Origin: Leptolyngbya boryana PCC 6306 | GTDB taxonomy: Bacteria > Cyanobacteriota > Cyanobacteriia > Leptolyngbyales > Leptolyngbyaceae | NCBI RefSeq assembly: GCF_000353285.1 | Contig: NZ_KB731324.1 | Coordinates: forward strand, 514,577-578,576 | Length of the DNA stretch: 64,000 nucleotides | Direction: 5' to 3' | Part shown: piece after piece, positions 8,450-17,153 of the stretch | Position numbering within the stretch: the first letter of the stretch is position 1 | How the letters are laid out: every line of letters starts with the position of its first letter | Made by a program: the position numbers and the translations under genes | The notes under the pieces: generated by a model | Database searches by the model: none | Told to the model about the DNA's origin: nothing | Seen by the model: only the letters and a program-made list of their open reading frames with translations

Positions 8450-8546
8450 AATTCTGCTTCAATACGTTTCACTATCAGTTTACCGTGGCTCTCGGCTTCC
8501 CTGATATTGATTCTCGTCGATGCGATGATCGCACTTTTCCAATTGA

Positions 8547-9833
8547 TTAGAATTTTGACTTCTGTCGAGAGTTCGCCACTGATTCGACTAACCCGATCGC
8601 CAAAAAATTCATCAGCAATGCCGCATTCCCGTGGCTTAACCAAGGCAGCGGAATTCCCGTAACAGGCGCAAGATTAATCGTCATGCCGATATTGATCGAC
8701 ACTTGGAAAATAATCATTGAGAACACACCCACGGCAATCAGTGAACCAAACTCATCCTTTGCACTTTGAGCAATAATCAGCAGACGATAACAGATCAGCA
8801 GATAAGCGCCCAACACAAAAATCGAACCGACAAAGCCTAATTCCTCACCGATCGCAGTAAAAATAAAGTCTGTATGCTGTTCAGGGACAAACTCTAGCTG
8901 GGTTTGAGTGCCATGAAACAATCCTCGTCCGAAAGTTTCTCCAGCCCCGATCGCAATTCGTGACTGAATGACATGATACCCAGCCCCCTGCGGATCTTGA
9001 TCTGGATCAATCAGCGTCAGAATCCGAGCTTTCTGATAGTCATGCAGCACAAATTGCCACAGCACTTGACCAAGCCCGCCCGCGACCGTATTAATCACAA
9101 CGGGTACTAAAATCCCGTAAGTCTTCCACGGCAAAGTTCTCCAGGCAACCACCCCAACGAAAGCAATCCACAGTCCTAGCCCCACAATCCCGATCGCGCC
9201 TTTTGCCACCAACGTTGTGAACAAAATCGCAGAAATGACTGGAGAAATCAGCAACAATAGCCAGCCCGGATTCGCATTTCCCCAATACAATATCCCGAAT
9301 GTAATGGCACCAAATACCAGCGATGTGCCTAAGTTAGGCTGTAAAAAGATTAACGCCCAAGGCAAAGCAGCGATCGCCAAAACTTTCAGCATTTGAGGCA
9401 ACGTCGATGCCGATCGCTGATGCAAAATCGCAGCTAGCGTAATAATAGCGCCCAACTTCGCAAACTCAGACGGCTGAATCCCGAACCCAAAGACATTTAG
9501 CCATCGCTGTGCCCCTTTTTCCTCGACTCCCACGACCATTACCAGCAGCAGTGCTACATTGGTCAGACCATAAATCCACCATTTCCAAGCCAGCAGCGCG
9601 TCATAACGCAGCCGAGAGATGACGAAGATCAAACAGGTGCCCACACTCCCAATCAGAGCGTGAAACATCCAGTCCCGTCGCTCCGTATGATTCAGTTGCA
9701 CACTGTGAATCATCAACCCTCCTAAAATAGTCAATGCTAGGACTGCGCCTAACAAAAACCAGTCCATATCTTGCCAGGGTTGAAGCCAAGGTCGGAGCGT
9801 AGACGGAATCGGAGACTTTTTCTTGCGAAACAT
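8547..9833 (-). CDS. rodA: Peptidoglycan glycosyltransferase RodA (SEDS family)
   Basis: The 428-residue polytopic protein belongs to the SEDS family and fits RodA rather than FtsW by its overall pattern. It carries FGFGIQPSEFAKLG (about residues 115-128), FLQPNLGTSLVF (about 161-172) and the C-terminal APVTGIPLPWLSHGNAALL. RodA polymerises lipid II into glycan strands with a class B PBP during side-wall growth in the inner membrane. The usual C-terminal motif ends in SYGGS-like sequence; here SHGNAA replaces it, which appears in some RodA proteins. It lies 12 bases downstream of mrp and is probably cotranscribed with it. Confidence 0.93.
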   Translation of the reverse strand: MFRKKKSPIPSTLRPWLQPWQDMDWFLLGAVLALTILGGLMIHSVQLNHTERRDWMFHALIGSVGTCLIFVISRLRYDALLAWKWWIYGLTNVALLLVMVVGVEEKGAQRWLNVFGFGIQPSEFAKLGAIITLAAILHQRSASTLPQMLKVLAIAALPWALIFLQPNLGTSLVFGAITFGILYWGNANPGWLLLLISPVISAILFTTLVAKGAIGIVGLGLWIAFVGVVAWRTLPWKTYGILVPVVINTVAGGLGQVLWQFVLHDYQKARILTLIDPDQDPQGAGYHVIQSRIAIGAGETFGRGLFHGTQTQLEFVPEQHTDFIFTAIGEELGFVGSIFVLGAYLLICYRLLIIAQSAKDEFGSLIAVGVFSMIIFQVSINIGMTINLAPVTGIPLPWLSHGNAALLMNFLAIGLVESVANSRQKSKF

Positions 9834-9845
9834 AGAAATTTGAGC

Positions 9846-10916
9846 TTATGCGAGTGCTGCAACGGATACTTTAGCAGCAATTTGCTGAGCAATCTGTGTC
9901 AATGCTTTTGCCGAAGCAGAATCGGGATCGCCAACGACGATCGGAATTCCCTTGTCTCCGCCCTGACGCAGCGGGATTTCCAACGGTACACAGCCCAACA
10001 AAGGCACATTTAGCTCCGCCGCAGTCTTTTCGCCTCCGGCTGAACCGAAAATGTCATACTGTCGATCGGGCATGTCCGGCGGAATAAAATAACTCATATT
10101 CTCAACGATGCCTAACACTGGGACGTTCAATTGTTGAAACATCTTCAACCCGCGCCGAGAATCCAGTAGCGCAACCGTTTGAGGAGTTGTAACAATCACT
10201 GCCCCCGCCATCGGAACCGCTTGCGCCATCGTCAATTGAGCATCTCCAGTTCCCGGAGGCATATCGACGATTAAATAATCGAGATCACCCCACCGAACTT
10301 GATAGAGAAACTGACGAATGACACCATTCAACATCGGACCTCGCCAGATCACAGGCTGATCCTTGTCGATCAGAAACCCCATCGAAACTAATTTGACTCC
10401 GTGATTGAAGGCAGGTTCGAGAATTTCACCTTGTTCTGTTTGCGTAACTGCAACACCCGATCCTTCAAGCCCTAACATTGTCGGAGCATTCGGTCCATAA
10501 ATATCGGCATCGATTAACCCGACTTTAGCGCCAGCTTGCGCCAATGCCACTGCAACGTTAACGGCAACTGAGCTTTTCCCAACGCCACCTTTACCACTGG
10601 AAATCGCAATAATATTTTTCACACCCTCGATCCCAGTACGATCGGGTAAAGATTTTTGCTGTGGTGTCTCAGCGGTCACTTCGACTTCGACAGATGTCAC
10701 ACCGGGTAAAGTTTTAATCGCCCGCTCACAGTCTTCGACAATAAACTGACGTAACGGACAGGCAGGAGTCGTTAAGACTAATGTGAATCGAACCTTGCCA
10801 TCGTCGATCGACACATTGCGAATCATGTTCAACGCCACCAAACTTTTTTGGAGTTCAGGGTCTTGAACTGGTTTAAGCACTTCTAAAACGGATTCTGCAC
10901 TAAGAGTTTCTAGCAT
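9846..10916 (-). CDS. mrp: Mrp/ApbC-family Fe-S cluster carrier ATPase
   Basis: The 356-residue protein has an N-terminal MIP18/DUF59 domain (about residues 5-85, including TTPACPL) and a P-loop ATPase domain with the deviant Walker A GKGGVGKSS (108-116), then LIDADIYGPNAPTMLG. Mrp/ApbC proteins bind and transfer Fe-S clusters in the cytoplasm. The CxxC usually found after ENMS is absent: the sequence reads ENMSYFIPPDMPDRQYDIFG. The bridging cluster ligands may therefore differ, perhaps involving the DUF59 cysteine. It precedes rodA by 12 bases. Confidence 0.93.
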   Translation of the reverse strand: MLETLSAESVLEVLKPVQDPELQKSLVALNMIRNVSIDDGKVRFTLVLTTPACPLRQFIVEDCERAIKTLPGVTSVEVEVTAETPQQKSLPDRTGIEGVKNIIAISSGKGGVGKSSVAVNVAVALAQAGAKVGLIDADIYGPNAPTMLGLEGSGVAVTQTEQGEILEPAFNHGVKLVSMGFLIDKDQPVIWRGPMLNGVIRQFLYQVRWGDLDYLIVDMPPGTGDAQLTMAQAVPMAGAVIVTTPQTVALLDSRRGLKMFQQLNVPVLGIVENMSYFIPPDMPDRQYDIFGSAGGEKTAAELNVPLLGCVPLEIPLRQGGDKGIPIVVGDPDSASAKALTQIAQQIAAKVSVAALA

Positions 10917-10966
10917 GGAGAGATCGAGTCAGGGTTTGATTCGATCTTACCGTTCTACGGATCTCG

Positions 10967-11473
10967 TTAGAAGTCTAAACAACTGCGTTGATTCGATCGC
11001 GGTAATTCTGGCTGTTCCGCCGCATGTGCCAAATCCTCAGCCACTCGTGCCGCATAGGGCTTAATAATTGACCAAATCAATGGCGACAACCACCCCTGCA
11101 ATGTCACCGAATACGCAATACTCGTGCCCGAAACGGTTGATTTCACTTCGTACTGAATCCGTTCCTCAAGCCCAGGAATTGCCATAATTCTCACACTCAA
11201 CAATTCTCGCGGATCAACCCGCTCGACAAAAATCCGAATCGGAAACGGTCCCAATCGCGTCACCGCTTCATAAATCAATCCCGGCTTTGCCACCTGCCCT
11301 CGCGGAACATTCGTGTGCGAAATCATCGGATGCCACGAGACATCCGCTAAATCGATGACTTTTTTCCAGAGATCATCGACCGACGCTGAACTAATCGCTT
11401 GGTACGATCGCGCTAATGTCATTTCGACACGTCGCCGCTTGCGGTAGAAGAATGTCCAAGGAAAGTTCAGCAT
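10967..11473 (-). CDS. SRPBCC-fold (START-like) protein
   Basis: I place the start at the ATG complementary to 11471-11473, giving 168 residues, because TAGAGGAG lies nine bases upstream. The longer open frame to 11611 has no such signal. The protein opens with a basic segment (FYRKRRRVE) and then shows the polyketide cyclase/SRPBCC pattern: SVDDLWKKVIDLADVSWHP, a central beta-rich region, and a long C-terminal helix (about residues 125-150). These proteins form a hydrophobic pocket for lipids or other ligands; the ligand is unknown. It lies just downstream of hemF's divergent promoter region and just upstream of mrp on the same strand. Confidence 0.75.
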   Translation of the reverse strand: MLNFPWTFFYRKRRRVEMTLARSYQAISSASVDDLWKKVIDLADVSWHPMISHTNVPRGQVAKPGLIYEAVTRLGPFPIRIFVERVDPRELLSVRIMAIPGLEERIQYEVKSTVSGTSIAYSVTLQGWLSPLIWSIIKPYAARVAEDLAHAAEQPELPRSNQRSCLDF

Positions 11474-11801
11474 AATATTCATCTCCTCTAAGGCGAACCT
11501 GTACGCTAAAGCCGGGGTGATTGATCTTAGCCAAATTGAGTCCCCGATCGTCATCCTTCTCAAGATGCTGACCGACTTCTTGGGGCAGAAGTCACAGAAC
11601 GTTATAAACATTTACGATCTCTACTTTCCGCACAGGATGCGCGATTCGCACCTTGTAAATCGGCTCAACTGTTTAGACAGGAACCGTTTCGCGATAGTCT
11701 AATTGAACCGTCTAGATTGAGCAATCCTGCTGCTCGAACCTAACGGAACCTTTAAACTTCTTCACCGATAGTAAAGCGATTCGTTCCAGGAACCGACGTT
11801 T
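11474..11801. promoter_or_regulatory. Divergent intergenic region between the SRPBCC gene and hemF
   Basis: This region of 328 bases separates divergent genes and must contain both promoters. I see no tRNA, terminator hairpin or strong palindrome. A short open frame extends the SRPBCC gene upstream to 11611 but has no ribosome binding site and no family similarity, so I treat that part as untranslated. Confidence 0.4.
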
Positions 11802-12863
11802 ATGACTGCCTTCTCCACTTCCGACAAGACCGAAACGACTCAAGCGCTACCGCCTCAAGATTCAAGAGAGCGGGTGAGCCAATGGATGAAATCTTTCCAG
11901 GATCAAGTTTGTAAAGGCTTAGAAGCCGTTGATGGTGAAGCGACGTTTCGCGAAGATAGTTGGACGAGACCCGAAGGCGGTGGCGGACGATCGCGAGTCA
12001 TGCGCGAAGGTCGTGTGTTTGAACAAGGCGGAGTCAATTTTTCCGAAGTTTGGGGCAAGGATTTGCCACCCTCGATTTTAGTGCAGCGTCCCGAAGCGAA
12101 AGGTCATAGCTTCTATGCGACGGGGACTTCGATGGTACTGCATCCCCGGAATCCTTACATTCCAACCGTGCATCTGAACTATCGTTACTTTGAAGCAGGT
12201 CCCGTTTGGTGGTTTGGCGGTGGTATTGATTTAACGCCTTACTATCCCTTTGAAGAAGATGTTATCCATTTTCATCAAACACTAAAACAAGCATGTGACC
12301 AGCATCATTCCGAATACTATCCCACCTTCAAACTCTGGTGTGATGAGTACTTCTATTTGAAGCATCGCAATGAAACTCGTGGAGTTGGCGGTATCTTCTT
12401 TGACTATCAGGACACTCAAGGCGTTTTGTATCCGATTTTCTATCCAGGTTCGCAAATGGACACCCCTGCCGCACAATACAGTCAACAAGTGGGTGCAGTG
12501 CAAGGTCGGACTTGGGAAGATCTGTTTGCGTTTATTCAATCTTGCGGAAATGCGTTTCTGCCTGCATATACGCCGATCGCTGAAAAACGCAAAAATACCG
12601 AATATGGCGATCGCGAACGCCAGTTCCAACTCTATCGCCGGGGACGGTACGTCGAGTTTAATCTGGTCTACGATCGCGGCACAATTTTTGGCTTACAGAC
12701 CAATGGACGCACAGAATCGATTCTGATGTCACTGCCTCCGATGGTGCGGTGGGAATATGGGTATGAACCAGAAGCTGGAAGTCCAGAAGCTCGGTTGTAT
12801 GACATTTTCTTGAAGCCACAAGATTGGATCAATTGGTCACAAAACGGGGCACACTCAGCTTAA
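11802..12863 (+). CDS. hemF: Oxygen-dependent coproporphyrinogen III oxidase
   Basis: The 353-residue product matches HemF throughout: the N-terminal helix ending [11 protein letters not shown], then [17 protein letters not shown], the signature [27 protein letters not shown] (about residues 123-150), and [21 protein letters not shown] near the C-terminus. It converts coproporphyrinogen III to protoporphyrinogen IX with O2 in the haem and chlorophyll pathway. Cyanobacteria use it under oxic conditions alongside the radical enzyme HemN. It stands alone and ends in a strong intrinsic terminator (12907-12940). Confidence 0.98.
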   Translation: MTAFSTSDKTETTQALPPQDSRERVSQWMKSFQDQVCKGLEAVDGEATFREDSWTRPEGGGGRSRVMREGRVFEQGGVNFSEVWGKDLPPSILVQRPEAKGHSFYATGTSMVLHPRNPYIPTVHLNYRYFEAGPVWWFGGGIDLTPYYPFEEDVIHFHQTLKQACDQHHSEYYPTFKLWCDEYFYLKHRNETRGVGGIFFDYQDTQGVLYPIFYPGSQMDTPAAQYSQQVGAVQGRTWEDLFAFIQSCGNAFLPAYTPIAEKRKNTEYGDRERQFQLYRRGRYVEFNLVYDRGTIFGLQTNGRTESILMSLPPMVRWEYGYEPEAGSPEARLYDIFLKPQDWINWSQNGAHSA

Positions 12864-12906
12864 TGGTAATTAGCCATTAACATCCATTTGTTAAGCCTTG
12901 CATGTC

Positions 12907-12940
12907 GAGGGAAGCGTTTTTCTAGCGCTTCCCTCTTTTT
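12907..12940 (+). terminator. Intrinsic terminator of hemF
   Basis: GAGGGAAGCG (12907-12916) pairs perfectly with CGCTTCCCTC (12926-12935) and is followed by five T residues (12936-12940). It lies 43 bases after the hemF stop codon. This is a textbook Rho-independent terminator. Confidence 0.9.
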
Positions 12941-13034
12941 GCAGAAGGTAATGGTGTTAGCATTTTCCCTGATTTGGGCATAACTGACCTAGAGAATCCC
13001 CCCAATCGCTTGCACGAAGCAAGTCCTGATTAAT

Positions 13035-13415
13035 ATGGAGCAGAAGTCGATCCTCATGGAGCAAAGAGTATTTAGTACCCCGGATGGCAATACGATCGTC
13101 GTATTTAATCCGAGCGGGCGCTTAGATATCACAACAGCGTGGCAGTTCCGCACCAAGCTACAGGACTGTATTGCGAAACAAACAAATCATATTATTGTCA
13201 ACTTAGGTCAGGTAAATTTTATTGATAGTTCTGGGCTGACTTCGCTAGTAGCAGGGATGCGGGATGCAGATAAAGCACGCGGCAGCTTTAAGCTCTGCAA
13301 TGTGCATCCAGAGGCAAAACTGGTCTTTGAAGTCACGATGATGGATTCAGTATTTGAGATTTTTGAGAGTGAAGAGGAAGCTCTGGGAACTGCGCCGCAA
13401 AAGTTGGCAAGTTAA
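13035..13415 (+). CDS. STAS-domain anti-sigma-factor antagonist
   Basis: The 126-residue protein is a single STAS domain. It contains the conserved VNFIDSSGLTSLVAGM segment (about residues 61-76), whose first serine is the usual site of regulatory phosphorylation in SpoIIAA-like proteins, and ends with the typical MMDSVFEIFESEEEAL. Such proteins release a partner sigma factor or response regulator when dephosphorylated. No kinase or phosphatase gene is adjacent, so its partner is elsewhere. A second in-frame ATG at 13056 is an equally plausible start. It is convergent with the helicase gene, 72 bases away. Confidence 0.9.
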   Translation: MEQKSILMEQRVFSTPDGNTIVVFNPSGRLDITTAWQFRTKLQDCIAKQTNHIIVNLGQVNFIDSSGLTSLVAGMRDADKARGSFKLCNVHPEAKLVFEVTMMDSVFEIFESEEEALGTAPQKLAS

Positions 13416-13487
13416 CCCAAGTTAAACGATGACAGATTTTCCGATCAAGGGCTTTCATCTTCAACTCTGCTTTGGTGAAATTGAGTA

Positions 13488-15680
13488 TTACCACTTGGCG
13501 ATCGCCGTCGTGAGTTCTCCTAGATCCAAATAATCGCTCATGAAGCTTTTTCTGAGCAATTCTGATGGAATGTAAGGATCAAACTTTTGCAGCTTTGGAA
13601 TCTCATCATCAGGCAGGAGCATATTCGCTTCTAAGCGGCGATTGGCTAACGATCGAATCTCGTGATCCAAAGTCTCTAGCTTGCATTTTCCCAATCGAAC
13701 GATGAGAAAATAAGGCGATCGCCCTTTAATACTTTTCAAGCCCAAAGCATCTTTCGCATAAAATCGCAAAAATCGCTCTAATGTCCGAAATGGAATCGTT
13801 CCTATCCAGGGCAGAATACAGCAAACATCCTCTTCAATCAGTTGGATCGGCTGATGTAAAAAGCCTTTGTATTGCGCTAGCTCTCTTGCTTCTTGGAGTC
13901 GCCGTTTCGCACCGGGTTGCAAATAAGGATACATCGTTGACTCTTGCAGCACTTTTCTCATGCGCCGCAACACTCGAGTATGAATCTCGCCCATACTGCC
14001 GCGCCATGAGCTAGAAGTCACGGATTTTGTACTAGGAATCACAACGATCGTTTTCTTCTTCGCATTGACCTCAATCACTTCCCAAGTTTTGCCCGCCAGT
14101 GAAAAGCGATCACCCTCCAGTGGCGGAACGATGATACTGCCAACTGCTTTGCCATCATGCTTAACGAGATACTCCTCGGTATCCGGGAAAATTGCATAGA
14201 ACTTGAAATTATTAATGATTTTTTCGGCTGTAATGCCAATGATCAAGCCTCCAGTCGGGGTTTGTTCTAAATGATCAATGTCGATTAAATGCCGTAAGAA
14301 CAAGCGAAAATCATCTTGAGTGACCGACTGAAAGGGGGGCAATTTGAGAACATTTTGCGCGATCGCACTTGGCGACAATTCTCCTAGCGCTGCCAACGTA
14401 CTCATTGTTTGGTGATAGAGCAAGCTGAATGGATACTGCATTTCCCGTGCAGGTTCAATCCATTTTTCCTCAATGTAAAGTTGAATAATCGCGATCGCTT
14501 GCAACAACTGCCAAGGAATCTGCTCAGGTAAAATTTCCTCGCCGGTCGGCTTGTCTTCTGCACAGACAAATCGCATCTCGGCGGTATCGCCTCTTCGCCC
14601 TGATCGACCCAAGCGTTGCAGAAAGCTAGCAACCGAAGCAGGTGCTTCAAGTTGCAAAACGCGATCGAGATGTCCTAAATCGATTCCCATTTCAAACGTC
14701 ACGGTTGCTGCCGTCACTGCGAGCTTCTCCCCATCCCGCATGGCTTCTTCAGCCGTCTCTCGCAATGCTGCCGAGATACTGCCGTGATGAACGTGATAAA
14801 TATCCGGTGCGCCTTTCGCCTGGGCAATTTCTCGCAATGCCGCGATCGCTTCTTCGGTTGCAGTCCGCCCATTCGCAAAAATCAGGCTCTTGCGTCCTTC
14901 TGTCTGTTGAAACAAATACAAATGATACGGATTAAAGACGCGATCGCGGGTATCTCCTTTTGCCCGGACAACTAAACCCGGATCATAGAAATGTTCGATC
15001 GACAACTGAATTTTTCTCGCGGCTCCTTCAATTTTTGGGGTGGTGACAGATGGAGAAGTGTCTGCCCGCAGCCACGCTTCTGCTAAAGAATAATCGCCCA
15101 GAGTTGCAGACAGTCCAATTCGACGCGGTTGGTTACCTGTCAGCTTCGCAAGGCGCGAAAGTTGACACAAGATTTGGCAACCGCGATCGCTGCCAATAAA
15201 TGCGTGAACTTCGTCAATAATCACAAACCGAAGGTCGCCAAATATACGATCGATGTCAGAACTTTTATTGATCAGCAAACTCTCCAAGGATTCAGGCGTA
15301 ATTTGCAGAATGCCACGCGGATTTGCAAGTAGCTTTTTCTTCCGGCTTTGAGACACATCTCCATGCCATGCCCACACAGGTAAATCCGCGAACCGTAAGA
15401 GATCCGTTAATCGATCGAACTGATCATTGATCAAAGCTTTAATCGGACTAATGTAAATTGCACCAACGCTGCGAGATGGATTTTCATGCAGTAACGTCAA
15501 CGCTGGAAGAAATGCAGCCTCAGTTTTCCCGGATGCTGTACCTGCGGCGATCAGAAGATGCTGATCGGTATCGAATAAAACTCGACATGCTTCTGCTTGA
15601 ATTGGGCGTAAACTGCTCCAACCTTGTGCGTAAATATACTCCTGAATGAAAGGCGCTAGCCGATAATACGGGTCTTGCAT
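13488..15680 (-). CDS. Large DEAD/DEAH-box (Lhr-like) helicase
   Basis: The 730-residue superfamily 2 helicase has the Q-like motif SLRPIQAEA, Walker A AGTASGKTE (about 47-55), an IIDEVHAF DExH box, SATLGD motif III, and motif VI QRLGRSGRRGD. The last 300 residues form an accessory region unlike the core, with conserved segments such as GDRFSLAGKTWEVIEV. This resembles Lhr/COG1201-type helicases, linked to DNA repair or RNA metabolism; the exact substrate is unknown. I chose the ATG complementary to 15678-15680, preceded by GAGGGA, over a GTG 18 bases upstream. It stands alone between a STAS gene and a cell-envelope gene. Confidence 0.88.
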   Translation of the reverse strand: MQDPYYRLAPFIQEYIYAQGWSSLRPIQAEACRVLFDTDQHLLIAAGTASGKTEAAFLPALTLLHENPSRSVGAIYISPIKALINDQFDRLTDLLRFADLPVWAWHGDVSQSRKKKLLANPRGILQITPESLESLLINKSSDIDRIFGDLRFVIIDEVHAFIGSDRGCQILCQLSRLAKLTGNQPRRIGLSATLGDYSLAEAWLRADTSPSVTTPKIEGAARKIQLSIEHFYDPGLVVRAKGDTRDRVFNPYHLYLFQQTEGRKSLIFANGRTATEEAIAALREIAQAKGAPDIYHVHHGSISAALRETAEEAMRDGEKLAVTAATVTFEMGIDLGHLDRVLQLEAPASVASFLQRLGRSGRRGDTAEMRFVCAEDKPTGEEILPEQIPWQLLQAIAIIQLYIEEKWIEPAREMQYPFSLLYHQTMSTLAALGELSPSAIAQNVLKLPPFQSVTQDDFRLFLRHLIDIDHLEQTPTGGLIIGITAEKIINNFKFYAIFPDTEEYLVKHDGKAVGSIIVPPLEGDRFSLAGKTWEVIEVNAKKKTIVVIPSTKSVTSSSWRGSMGEIHTRVLRRMRKVLQESTMYPYLQPGAKRRLQEARELAQYKGFLHQPIQLIEEDVCCILPWIGTIPFRTLERFLRFYAKDALGLKSIKGRSPYFLIVRLGKCKLETLDHEIRSLANRRLEANMLLPDDEIPKLQKFDPYIPSELLRKSFMSDYLDLGELTTAIAKW

Positions 15681-15972
15681 GCTCGATTCCCTCAACACAC
15701 TACTGAGCCTACTGCACAGCCTACTTTAGCGCCGAATTTCGCCTTTAAGACCTTGATTTTGCATCTTTGTATCCTAACCCTGTGCCAATCTATTATCTGT
15801 CTCCCGATTGGTTGAGCCATTTACACATCCTTCGGTACGGTTCGCTTAGTCTGCCGCTTTCCAATTCATGCGGACATTGCTCGACCTCTAGATGTCAGCT
15901 GTGTGAATCATCCAGGTGCGTCCTGAATACGAAAGAAGATTTAGCCCCTCTAGCAAATTTCGGAGATCTAAC

Positions 15973-16980
15973 GTGAGCAAACGGAAACAGATTGCTGCTT
16001 TTGGTATAGCTGCTGCTGTCTTAGCAGGGTATGCGGTTCCAACGATCGCTGAATCGGTGAAGAAGCCTTCTAACACTGAGTCTGCAACTCCTACGGTAAA
16101 CCAGACCAGCACGCCTTCAATGACTCCGATCGCAAAGCCGGAAATGCCTTCGATGCCGTCAATCAGTACCACTCCTGCTAATCCAGGTTCAACCCCAGTT
16201 ATGCCGACCTCGGCTCCTTCGACGATGACTCCTGCATCGACTCCGACCTCCATGCCAACGATGCCAACAACAGAGAAGCCATCTGAGAGTAAGCCGACGC
16301 TACCCACAGTCGAGAAGCCTGCTGAATCTGCAACCCCCGCGACCACACCTGTCAGCCCAACTTCAATTCCCTCGACTCCTGGCGCAACGACAACGCCTTC
16401 GACTCCGGATACAACAACGCCTGCTCCTGATTCATCGACAACGCCTGCTTCTCCAACAAGCGCTCCGATGACTCCGAGTACGCCTTCGACCACACCGGAA
16501 TCGACAACTACACCGGATACTACGGTTCCCACTATCCCTTCGACCACACCGGATACCACGGTTCCCACTACCCCTTCGACCACACCGGAATCGACAACTA
16601 CGCCTACTCAGCCAACTGCTCCGGCTGAACAGTCTTCAACTCCTAGCACGCAACCCATGGCAACGACAACTGTGCTAGAAAGCGAAACGATCACGGGTGT
16701 GCAGCAAGTGACTTTACCTGAGAGTGCTAACACAGCAGCGAAGTTTACCTTACCGATCCAAATTGCTGTTGTTCAGGAAGCGAGTGTTACTAGCGATACC
16801 CCGATTACTGATAAAATGGCGAAAGATTTGCCAGCTTGGGGCGCAGCCGTGAGTGCTTGCCTGAAAGATAAGCCTGCATTCGTGCGTGTGGTTGATGATC
16901 AGACTGCACCGTTTATGGTGGGTGGGTCAGAAGGTAAGATTCGCTTGAATGCGAACAATAAGCCTATCTGTGCTAGCTAG
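15973..16980 (+). CDS. Exported Ser/Thr/Pro-rich repeat protein
   Basis: The chosen start is the GTG at 15973, with GGAG seven bases upstream. It gives an immediate signal peptide (basic SKRKQ then a hydrophobic run, cleavage near TIAES). About 200 residues of low-complexity Ser/Thr/Pro sequence follow, including two perfect copies of a 12-residue unit encoded at 16513-16584. After that comes a compact C-terminal domain of about 100 residues with two cysteines. The spacer resembles flexible, perhaps glycosylated, cell-surface linkers. The C-terminal domain is not recognised. An antisense open frame on the minus strand here is a composition artefact. Confidence 0.75.
   Translation: MSKRKQIAAFGIAAAVLAGYAVPTIAESVKKPSNTESATPTVNQTSTPSMTPIAKPEMPSMPSISTTPANPGSTPVMPTSAPSTMTPASTPTSMPTMPTTEKPSESKPTLPTVEKPAESATPATTPVSPTSIPSTPGATTTPSTPDTTTPAPDSSTTPASPTSAPMTPSTPSTTPESTTTPDTTVPTIPSTTPDTTVPTTPSTTPESTTTPTQPTAPAEQSSTPSTQPMATTTVLESETITGVQQVTLPESANTAAKFTLPIQIAVVQEASVTSDTPITDKMAKDLPAWGAAVSACLKDKPAFVRVVDDQTAPFMVGGSEGKIRLNANNKPICAS
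16513..16584 (+). repeat. Two 36-bp tandem units in the Pro/Thr linker
   Basis: Two adjacent 36-base units (16513-16548 and 16549-16584) differ by two synonymous or near-synonymous changes. They encode the 12-residue repeats PDTTVPTIPSTT and PDTTVPTTPSTT. The surrounding sequence is a more degraded version of the same pattern, so the linker length probably varies between strains. Confidence 0.85.
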
Positions 16981-17072
16981 TACAATTTTCGGATTTTAGA
17001 GTTTGGCGTGTTCAGTCAATCTGTTCACTTTGAAAGCTGACTCGGTATTCATTTGTCTCCGCTAAGACGTTT

Positions 17073-17101
17073 TGAGGTTCTACTTGATCAGTAGAACCTC
17101 A
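17073..17101. terminator. Hairpin between convergent genes
   Basis: TGAGGTTCTAC (17073-17083) pairs perfectly with GTAGAACCTCA (17091-17101) around a seven-base loop. It lies between the stop of the exported repeat protein and the stop of the S9 peptidase, which are convergent. The perfect 11-bp stem suggests a shared terminator, though the U-tract is weak. Confidence 0.65.
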
Positions 17102-17153
17102 TTTCAGTTTGAAATCAGGGTGCAATCCATCTAAGGCTTGGAAACGTTGAACT

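Noticed and set aside
15888-16583. 231-residue antisense open frame opposite the exported repeat protein
   Set aside because: It is almost entirely Val/Gly/Glu repeats mirroring the Thr/Pro repeats of the sense gene. Low-complexity sense sequence leaves the antisense strand open by composition alone, and there is no ribosome binding site or family match.
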